A DNA stretch of 5,483 bases, from positions 1 to 5,483 of the forward strand of contig DAOVBT010000167.1 of the NCBI GenBank assembly GCA_030670375.1, in the 5' to 3' direction. This document shows positions 1 to 5,483 of the stretch, one piece after another (positions within the stretch are counted from its first letter, which is position 1; each line of letters begins with the position of its first letter). The notes under the pieces were generated by a model that was not told the origin of the DNA, searched no databases, and was given only the letters and a program-made list of their open reading frames with translations. The DNA is from Candidatus Aminicenantota bacterium. GTDB taxonomy: Bacteria > Acidobacteriota > Aminicenantia > Aminicenantales > Aminicenantaceae. Position numbers and translations under genes: made by a program.

Positions 1-1
1 T

Positions 2-1900
2 ATCGGGATTTTTATCGGATTGATGCTGTTCCTAGGGATAACCCTGGCAGATAATGCCGCATCCCTGGAAGGTGTGGTCATGGACACCAAAGGCGTGGCC
101 GTTCCTGGTGTTGAGGTTATCGCCAAAAACACAGCCACGCAGGTCACACATCGGACGAAAACCGATAAAAAAGGGCACTACGCATTCCGGAATCTCCCCA
201 TCGGGATTTATGATGTGTGGGTAATGATGCCCGGTTTCCAGGCAGTCAAACAGACCGGGGTTAACATCCGGACTGGCAAAACAACGGTTATCAATTTCAC
301 GCTTCAGTTCGAGGGGAATGTTGTATCCCCCACCAAGCCAACCGAGCTTATGGTTGCAGAAGAAAAGACGGCTGACAAACTGAGCCGAAGTCTGGTGCCT
401 GGCGTGCAAGGAGTCGTGATGGGAGGCGTGCGCAAAGAAGCCCCCTATCGGCCGCGACAGGATTGGAACACCGAGGAATACGATCGGATCTACGAAAATC
501 GATTCCTACTGGCGCTGCAAAACCCCCTATCCACATTTTCCATCGATGTGGACACCGCTTCCTATTCCAATGTACGCCGTTTCATCAACAGCAACCAGTT
601 TCCTTATAAGGACGCCGTGCGGATCGAAGAGATGATCAATTACTTTTCCTACGATTACCCTCAACCCCAAAAAGACCATCCTTTTTCCATTACTACAGAA
701 ATTTCTGCATGCCCATGGAACACATCCCATCGGCTGATTCACATTGGACTCCAGGGGAAAACTCTCGAATCCAAAAAACTTCCCCCGACTAATCTAGTGT
801 TTCTTTTGGATGTCTCCGGCTCGATGGGCTCGCCCAATAAACTCCCTCTCTTGCAAAAGGCTTTCAGGCTTTTGGTCAATGAACTTGGGCGCAATGATCG
901 TGTTTCGATCGTTGTGTATGCGGGAGCAGCCGGTCTGGTCCTGCCATCGACGGCAGCATCCCAAAAAGAGGCGATAGTTTCAGCGATCGAGCGCCTGAAT
1001 GCAGGAGGCTCGACTGCAGGCGGAGCAGGAATCAAGCTGGCCTATAAAGTGGCTCAAGAAAATTTCATCCCAGATGGGAACAACCGCATTATCCTGGCCA
1101 CAGACGGCGACTTCAACGTGGGCGTTTCCAGCACATCCGAGTTGGTGCGCATGATCGAGGACTACCGCAAAAAGGGGATATTCCTCACGATTCTGGGTTT
1201 TGGCATGGGAAACTACAAAGACGGCCGCATGGAACAGCTGGCGGACAAAGGGAACGGGAACTATTTCTACATCGACAATTTGATGGAAGCTAAAAAGGTC
1301 TTCGTCAACGATATGCGAGGGACCCTGTTCACCATCGCCAAGGATGTCAAGCTTCAGCTGGAGTTCAATCCAACCAAGGTCAAAGCCTACCGGCTGATCG
1401 GCTATGAAAACCGTATGCTCAGCAAAGAAGATTTTGCCGACGACACAAAGGATGCGGGCGAACTTGGCTCAGGCCACACCGTGACAGCTCTTTATGAGAT
1501 CATTCCCTTCGGATCGGCGGAAGAAGTTTCTGGCGTGGACGAACTCAAATACCAGGATAACAAGATCAGCCCCAAAGCCTTTAAAAACAAGGAAATCCTC
1601 ACGCTCAAACTGAGGTATAAAAAGCCTGACGGCAAGAGGAGTCAGCTGATCGTGCATCCTTTACAGGACAAAAATGTTGTCCTTGCCAAGACTTCCGACA
1701 ACTTCAAGTTTTCCGCAGCCGTGGCAGCTTTCGGGATGCTGCTCAGGGATTCCGAATTCAAGGGAGATGCCAGCTACGAAAGCATTATGGAACTTGCTCG
1801 TGATGGAAAAGGCAAGGATTTCTTCGGTTACAGAGCGGAATTTATCCGGCTGGTCGAAAAGTGCAGCCTTTTGGACAGCATCCGCTCCGAAGACAACTGA
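2..1900 (+). CDS. Secreted YfbK-like VWA-domain protein with N-terminal carboxypeptidase-regulatory-like domain (5'-partial)
   Basis: The frame is open from base 2 to the TGA at 1898-1900. The first possible starts inside the window are TTG at 20 and ATG at 23. Both lie within a hydrophobic run (IGIFIGLMLFLGITLA) that looks like the core of a signal peptide, so the true start is probably left of the window. Residues below are numbered from TTG 20. Residues 15-96 resemble a CarboxypepD_reg-like beta-sandwich (EGVVMDTKGVAVPGVEV, then a GHYAFRNLPIGIYDV repeat signature). Residues 172-220 match the N-terminal YfbK/vWF_A segment (FSIDVDTASYSNVRRFI). A VWA domain follows at ~256-435 with a complete MIDAS: D264-x-S266-x-S268, T332 and D362 in TDGDFN. 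The remainder, ~436-620, matches the YfbK C-terminal domain (DUF3520). These proteins are exported and are thought to bind protein partners through a divalent metal; the partner is unknown. There is no lipobox cysteine, unlike lipoprotein members. The family assignment is firm but the biological role is not. Confidence 0.92.
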   Translation: MGIFIGLMLFLGITLADNAASLEGVVMDTKGVAVPGVEVIAKNTATQVTHRTKTDKKGHYAFRNLPIGIYDVWVMMPGFQAVKQTGVNIRTGKTTVINFTLQFEGNVVSPTKPTELMVAEEKTADKLSRSLVPGVQGVVMGGVRKEAPYRPRQDWNTEEYDRIYENRFLLALQNPLSTFSIDVDTASYSNVRRFINSNQFPYKDAVRIEEMINYFSYDYPQPQKDHPFSITTEISACPWNTSHRLIHIGLQGKTLESKKLPPTNLVFLLDVSGSMGSPNKLPLLQKAFRLLVNELGRNDRVSIVVYAGAAGLVLPSTAASQKEAIVSAIERLNAGGSTAGGAGIKLAYKVAQENFIPDGNNRIILATDGDFNVGVSSTSELVRMIEDYRKKGIFLTILGFGMGNYKDGRMEQLADKGNGNYFYIDNLMEAKKVFVNDMRGTLFTIAKDVKLQLEFNPTKVKAYRLIGYENRMLSKEDFADDTKDAGELGSGHTVTALYEIIPFGSAEEVSGVDELKYQDNKISPKAFKNKEILTLKLRYKKPDGKRSQLIVHPLQDKNVVLAKTSDNFKFSAAVAAFGMLLRDSEFKGDASYESIMELARDGKGKDFFGYRAEFIRLVEKCSLLDSIRSEDN

Positions 1901-1918
1901 TCCACCTTTTTTCATTCA

Positions 1919-1958
1919 GGGACAGCCTTCTTTAACTGGGGGGCTGTCCCTTTTTTTT
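1919..1958 (+). terminator. Intrinsic (Rho-independent) terminator of the VWA gene
   Basis: A perfect 9-bp inverted repeat, GGGACAGCC (1919-1927) and GGCTGTCCC (1942-1950), encloses a 14-nt loop and is followed at once by eight T residues (1951-1958). An extra A-T pair (1918/1951) can extend the stem. It starts 18 bases after the TGA at 1900. The G+C-rich stem and long U tract are classic, so transcription of the VWA gene most likely ends here, and the rhomboid gene downstream needs its own promoter. Confidence 0.93.
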
Positions 1959-2202
1959 CAGAAAAAATAACCCCCAGATTCATCCCAAAAGGCGATTGCT
2001 CCCCTTCTAGCGATCCTGCTAGATTTTGGCTATAAAGCGAATAAACTTGTTTACCTGGATTATTAACGGGCCAAGATTGCTGCAACGAAGCCGATGTGGT
2101 GAGATTGGCTCGTCCGAAGGATAATTCAGGAACAGGAATATAGAGAGAAGAGCCATATTTATAATCATTCCGATCGGTCATGAAAGCAACGAGGTCCGCC
2201 GT
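1959..2202 (+). other. Intergenic leader upstream of the rhomboid gene, 3' part apparently coding
   Basis: No independent gene is visible here. Bases 1959-2121 look non-coding. They include a 6-bp inverted repeat TCTAGC/GCTAGA (2006-2011 and 2018-2023, 6-nt loop) and two -10-like hexamers, TATAAA (2031-2036) and GATAAT (2120-2125), neither with a good -35 at 17 bp, so no promoter is assigned. From 2125 to 2202, after an in-frame TAA at 2122-2124, the sequence reads in the frame of the downstream rhomboid. It ends in IIIPIGHESNEVRR, a typical pre-TM1 rhomboid N-terminus. The ATG at 2094 closes after two codons and the ATG at 2180 opens only a 15-codon out-of-frame reading. Confidence 0.6.
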
Positions 2203-2205
2203 TTG
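2191..2205 (+). promoter_or_regulatory. Candidate ribosome binding site for a TTG start at 2203
   Basis: GAGG at 2191-2194 lies 8 bases before TTG 2203, the first canonical start codon in the rhomboid frame, which is an acceptable Shine-Dalgarno spacing. The same bases would encode Glu-Val if translation starts upstream, so the match may be coincidental. The competing purine-rich stretch GAGAGAAGAG at 2143-2152 precedes the non-canonical ATA codons at 2155 and 2161. Which one is used decides the protein's N-terminus. Confidence 0.35.
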
Positions 2206-3645
2206 CCATGGATCACATTCGGAATAATGGCCCTGTGCCTTTTCGCGCATTTATTCTTGTCCATGGATGTGGGCGCAAAAGAGAAACAACTTGGGAACTC
2301 TGCTGAAGAGCTCGTCACATATTATTTCAATCACCCCTATCTTGAGCTAAATCCGGAGATAAAAAAGCTGATGTTCAGTGGTGGGGATGAAGAAAGGCTC
2401 GAAGCTATGCTTAGTGCTTACCGCCAAATGGTCCCCCGTCCCGACCGACAGATTGTTTCCCAGGAGCAGGAGAAATTGGATCAACTAGGAACGGCATTGC
2501 TCAGTTCTTTGAATGATGTCCCTTACAGGAAATGGGGATACATTCCTGCTGACAGATCTTTGCTTGCCCTTATGACATATATGTTTGTCCATGGAGGCTG
2601 GTTGCACCTTCTAGGGAATCTGCTTCTTCTGTATATAACGGGCCCCTTCATCGAGGATCTGTGGGGGAGACCGATTTATGCCGCATTTTACCTGACGATG
2701 GGTACCCTATCCGCCCTGATGTATGCGTCCCATTTTCCCAACTTTTCCGGTCCTCTGATTGGAGCATCAGGGGCCATAGCCGGTGTCATGGGAGCCTTTC
2801 TGATCAACTTCTACAAAACTAAGATCAATTTTTTCTACTGGATCGGATTTTTCTTTCGGGGCACTTTCGAGGCCCCGGCTTTCATAATGCTCCCACTGTG
2901 GGTGCTCCTCGAGTTTTTTAACGCCAGAGTTATCGATTCCATCAATGCGCAAGGCGGCGGTGGTGGCGGCGTGGCCCACTGGGCCCATGTCTGGGGATTT
3001 GTATTCGGCGTGCTCGTGGCATTGGGGATGAAACATCTCAAAATAGAAGAAAAATATATCAATCCTAAGATCGAAGCCAAAATCCATAGCGGAGAAGGAG
3101 CAGTCGATATTGTCATCACGGCAATGCACAAAAAAAATATGGGAAGGATAGACGAGGCATACGACATCCTGCTGGAAGAGGCGAGAAGGAATCCGATGCG
3201 GAAGGATGTGGTGGATGCACTGTGGGATGTCGGTCTCGAGATGGGGAACGGGGAAGAGGCCGCCACATTTTTTGTCAAGCTGATCGAAAATGAGGTTAGA
3301 CATGACCAGATGGATGTGGCCTTGAAACGTTTTATGGACCTGAAATCAAAATTTCCACAAGCCTCCATCAACGCAAACTATAAATTTGCTCTTCTTAAAT
3401 ACCTAACGGAACGCAGAGATATGGAGGAAGCCAAAAAGTTGGCCACAGAACTTCTGGAGGAAGTGGGCTCCAACTCCTCTTTTGTGATGCTGCAGAATTT
3501 TGCCGAACTCGCGAAAAAACTCAGCCCATCACTTGCGAAAAAAACGATCGAACTGTGCCTTAACCATCCTGAGGTCCCGGTGGACCAAAAAGAGATGTTG
3601 AAGGACGATTTAAAGGATTTAGATGGAGGAACAGAAGCACCATAA
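2203..3645 (+). CDS. Rhomboid-family intramembrane serine protease with C-terminal helical (TPR-like) tail
   Basis: The protein is a 480-residue polytopic serine protease that cleaves transmembrane substrates within the inner membrane. The catalytic Ser is S189 in GASG (TM4) and the catalytic His is H262 in AHWAHVWGFVFG (TM6). H135 and N139 in WLHLLGN match the oxyanion-side His and Asn of GlpG. Predicted membrane segments are ~5-21, 118-147, 157-177, 184-204, 224-240 and 258-277. A soluble loop of about 95 residues (22-117) separates TM1 from TM2. A six-glycine run (251-256) precedes the catalytic His segment. Six membrane spans put residues 280-480 in the cytosol; they are charged and helical with TPR-like spacing and probably bind a partner. 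TTG 2203 is the only canonical start before the upstream in-frame stop at 2122, but homology-like sequence continues upstream (IPIGHESNEVRR), so the real protein probably starts near 2155-2167. The gene is monocistronic as far as seen: a terminator lies upstream and a convergent gene downstream. The substrate is unknown. Confidence 0.94.
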   Translation: MPWITFGIMALCLFAHLFLSMDVGAKEKQLGNSAEELVTYYFNHPYLELNPEIKKLMFSGGDEERLEAMLSAYRQMVPRPDRQIVSQEQEKLDQLGTALLSSLNDVPYRKWGYIPADRSLLALMTYMFVHGGWLHLLGNLLLLYITGPFIEDLWGRPIYAAFYLTMGTLSALMYASHFPNFSGPLIGASGAIAGVMGAFLINFYKTKINFFYWIGFFFRGTFEAPAFIMLPLWVLLEFFNARVIDSINAQGGGGGGVAHWAHVWGFVFGVLVALGMKHLKIEEKYINPKIEAKIHSGEGAVDIVITAMHKKNMGRIDEAYDILLEEARRNPMRKDVVDALWDVGLEMGNGEEAATFFVKLIENEVRHDQMDVALKRFMDLKSKFPQASINANYKFALLKYLTERRDMEEAKKLATELLEEVGSNSSFVMLQNFAELAKKLSPSLAKKTIELCLNHPEVPVDQKEMLKDDLKDLDGGTEAP

Positions 3646-3742
3646 GGGAATCCGCCGGATTGCATGTTGCCGCCTTGATGGTCTGGGAAAACCGAGTGAC
3701 TATTTCCAGGTGTAAAATACATATAGAAATGTCAAGAAAAAA
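3646..3742. other. Convergent intergenic junction, no clear terminator
   Basis: These 97 bases separate the TAA of the rhomboid gene from the TAA (minus strand, 3743-3745) of the glycoside hydrolase gene. A short palindrome, AATCC-GCC-GGATT (3649-3661), directly follows the rhomboid stop but lacks a T tract. The part nearest the minus-strand gene is A-rich on the + strand (3735-3745), giving a T-rich tail after that gene's stop on its own strand, but with no stable preceding stem. I see no third gene here. Confidence 0.6.
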
Positions 3743-5483
3743 TTAATTTCCCCTCTTTATTCCGAAGAAATTGTTGCGAGAACCTTCTCTTGCGACAGGG
3801 GCGACTTCCAATTGCGCTGAAATGCCCGTGGCCACGAGAATGATCTCCTCTCCTTTATCGATCGGCAATTCGTACAAGCCATCGTCGTTTCTGAAAAGAT
3901 CAACTCGTACATTGCTCCGGTAGGCCACCGGCTCCTCGATATCGGTCTGAAGAATGCAGGGCTCCCCGGCCAGACTCTTGATCCTCACCCAGGCTGTTTT
4001 CCCCTCCAGTCTTCCGGCGCTTATCAGGAAGGCTCCTTCTGCTCGAAGATTGTGGAAACAAATGTCTTTCCAGATTGTTGGGACTGCCGGGAATACACGA
4101 ATCCTGTCTCCCCAACTCTGAAGCAGCATCTCCTGGATCGACGAAGCTCCGTGGAGGGGCGTCTCCATAACAGGCAGTGCTGCATCTCCTCCTTCGTAGT
4201 ACATGGTGCTCGCACCCATATAGGGCAGAAAGCCGTTGAGATAGTCCAAAGCCTGGTCCCCTTCTTTCAATAGTGCCCGCATAGAAGCACCGCTCGTGAA
4301 AGAGTATCCCGCGAGAGCATCCGGAAAGGAGTGCCATCGATCGAGCGACCGCCGGATGATTTTCTCTCCTCCGTTTTCAGGATTCACGAGCCTCAACGGA
4401 TAGATCATCAACAGATGGGACCAGTGGCGGTGACTGCGGTCAAAGCCCAAGCCAGCTCCGACCATGAATCCGTTTTCATTTATGGGATGGTCAACAAGTT
4501 TGTCCTGGATCTTTTCCCACACAGGGATCATGTCTTTGTCCATTTGGAGCTTGTCGGCAAGCTCGATCAAGGTTAGGCAACCCCAGCGAATCAAACTCAG
4601 ATCGTAGTTGCAGTCGAGAGCGTTTCCGTATTCTGGGGAATGGGTGAAGGGCAGGTGCCATCTGCCATCCTTGCCTTCGATAAAAAAATGCCTGTAGTAG
4701 TTGACCGCCCGTTTGAGAGCCGGATACAACAGGTCTTTCAGCAGGCTTTCATCCCGGCTGCTCCGGTAGAGTGTATAAAGGTTGTGACATACCCACGCCA
4801 GGTTCCCGATTTCACTGCCGATATCATTATTCGGATGTGCCCAACCTCCCGGCTTTCCGACCTTTCCTTTGAGGTCAAGCATGCTGGTGTTCCGGCTCAG
4901 CCCTGCAGAATCGTGTCGGTAAGGCTCATCGACGTTGTTGATCAAATTCTGAAAGTTATTCTTCAAGTGGCGGACCAAAGATTGACCGAGTTCAAGCCGA
5001 TTGGAGCAAGGGACCGGTGAGTAGCTGAGCTGAACGTTCAGATTCCACCAGGTTCCGTTCCAAGGGGTGGACTGGAGCCAAGGTCCCTGGTTGTCGACTA
5101 AAGCCCTATCCCCCCGCGTGGCACAGGCCAGTTTGTACATCTGAATCCAATAGAAGCTCTCCCAAACAAGATCGCTGATACTTAAAAAACTCCGGGTATA
5201 ATACTCATGCCACCACATCCTGTGGGAATCGATCCAACGGGTTCGATCGATTTTTGCGACTTTGCTTAACTCCGCCTCGGCCTTCTGAGTGGCATCGATT
5301 TCCGGATAAGTGTGTTGGCATGTGACAAGGGTTGTTCTATTTCTACCTGCGATCTCCCGTATCCATGCCGTTGTGGTTTTTCCTCCTGTGAATAGGGCTT
5401 GTTCACATGCCTGGATACCGTTATCCAGCTCGAGTATCCTGGGATCAGGATTGGGGGTGTATTCATCCAGAAAATCTTGAGGA
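3743..5483 (-). CDS. GH95-like glycoside hydrolase (alpha-L-fucosidase-related (alpha/alpha)6-barrel enzyme), 5'-partial
   Basis: The minus-strand frame is open from the right window edge to TAA at 3743-3745, at least 579 residues. The Met codon at 5218 is internal: the 88 codons before it read through without a stop into TRWIDSHRMWWHEYY, part of a conserved barrel-entry segment. Residues below are numbered from that Met. The catalytic (alpha/alpha)6 domain covers ~1-380. WWNLNVQLSYSP carries N59 and N61, equivalent to the paired catalytic-site asparagines of GH95. E196 in THSPE corresponds to the GH95 general acid. HRHWSHL (263-269) and IQEMLLQSWGDRIRVFPAVPTIW (split at ~361-367 and 369-383) are further family signatures. 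A C-terminal beta domain spans ~385-470. At the place of the GH95 catalytic Asp (in QIDGN) the protein has E352 in METPLHG, and the usual NYWP is SYSP. It probably hydrolyses fucosyl- or galactosyl-type glycans; the exact substrate is not predictable. Any signal peptide lies outside the window. Confidence 0.85.
   Translation of the reverse strand, partial: PQDFLDEYTPNPDPRILELDNGIQACEQALFTGGKTTTAWIREIAGRNRTTLVTCQHTYPEIDATQKAEAELSKVAKIDRTRWIDSHRMWWHEYYTRSFLSISDLVWESFYWIQMYKLACATRGDRALVDNQGPWLQSTPWNGTWWNLNVQLSYSPVPCSNRLELGQSLVRHLKNNFQNLINNVDEPYRHDSAGLSRNTSMLDLKGKVGKPGGWAHPNNDIGSEIGNLAWVCHNLYTLYRSSRDESLLKDLLYPALKRAVNYYRHFFIEGKDGRWHLPFTHSPEYGNALDCNYDLSLIRWGCLTLIELADKLQMDKDMIPVWEKIQDKLVDHPINENGFMVGAGLGFDRSHRHWSHLLMIYPLRLVNPENGGEKIIRRSLDRWHSFPDALAGYSFTSGASMRALLKEGDQALDYLNGFLPYMGASTMYYEGGDAALPVMETPLHGASSIQEMLLQSWGDRIRVFPAVPTIWKDICFHNLRAEGAFLISAGRLEGKTAWVRIKSLAGEPCILQTDIEEPVAYRSNVRVDLFRNDDGLYELPIDKGEEIILVATGISAQLEVAPVAREGSRNNFFGIKRGN

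Noticed and set aside
1912..2250. Minus-strand open frame of 112 codons across the interval between the VWA and rhomboid genes
   Set aside because: It runs through the intrinsic terminator and into the coding N-terminus of the rhomboid, shows no recognisable domain, and has biased composition consistent with a chance opening.
2953..2973. GGC/GGT run in the rhomboid gene as a possible microsatellite
   Set aside because: It encodes the glycine-rich loop often found before the catalytic-His helix of rhomboids and mixes GGC and GGT codons, so it is better explained by protein selection than by repeat slippage.
2767..3371. Two long minus-strand open frames (178 codons each) inside the rhomboid gene
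   Set aside because: They lie antisense to clearly conserved catalytic motifs and give low-complexity peptides, such as the run of prolines opposite the glycine run. They are shadows.
3704..3735. Perfect TTGACA on the minus strand (3735-3730) followed by AT-rich sequence
   Set aside because: It sits between two convergent stop codons with no minus-strand gene start downstream in the window, and no good -10 at 16-18 bp. It is likely chance in AT-rich DNA.
4640..5020. Plus-strand open frame of 126 codons
   Set aside because: It is antisense to the GH95-like catalytic domain and has no family resemblance.
1..5483. A new multi-gene defence or metabolic system
   Set aside because: The VWA and rhomboid genes are separated by a strong terminator and the hydrolase is convergent. 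No nuclease, methylase, toxin, reverse transcriptase, repeat array or mobile-element signature is visible.

Overview
The window looks like ordinary bacterial chromosome with about half G+C (judged by eye). It is densely coding and shows no mobile elements, RNA genes or CRISPR. The protein types are a secreted carboxypeptidase-regulatory-like/VWA protein of the YfbK family, a long rhomboid protease with a cytosolic helical-repeat tail, and a GH95-like glycoside hydrolase. Together they suggest a non-model Gram-negative heterotroph, for example in the Acidobacteriota/Aminicenantota or Bacteroidota sphere. This placement is inferred from domain architecture alone and is weak.

Layout: (1) Bases 1-1900, + strand, hold the VWA gene. 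Its frame is open to the left edge, so its first residues, probably the start of the signal peptide, are missing. (2) Bases 1919-1958 hold a strong intrinsic terminator that separates it from the next gene. (3) Bases 1959-2202 are a leader region. Its last ~80 bases appear to encode the conserved cytosolic N-terminus of the rhomboid, although no ATG, GTG or TTG is available there. (4) Bases 2203-3645, + strand, hold the rhomboid protease with a complete Ser/His dyad. (5) Bases 3646-3742 are a short AT-rich convergent junction without a clear terminator. (6) Bases 3743-5483, - strand, hold the GH95-like gene. Its frame runs past the Met codon at 5218 to the right window edge, so 5218 is an internal methionine and the gene is 5'-truncated by the window.

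The three genes do not form an obvious pathway. A terminator separates the first two, and the third is convergent. The VWA protein probably acts in the periplasm or at the cell surface through metal-dependent protein contacts. The rhomboid cleaves membrane proteins in the inner membrane. The hydrolase probably acts on a fucose- or galactose-containing glycan. I found no convincing evidence of a new multi-gene system. The points most worth checking are the rhomboid start codon, its long first loop and helical tail, and the altered active-site motifs of the GH95-like enzyme.
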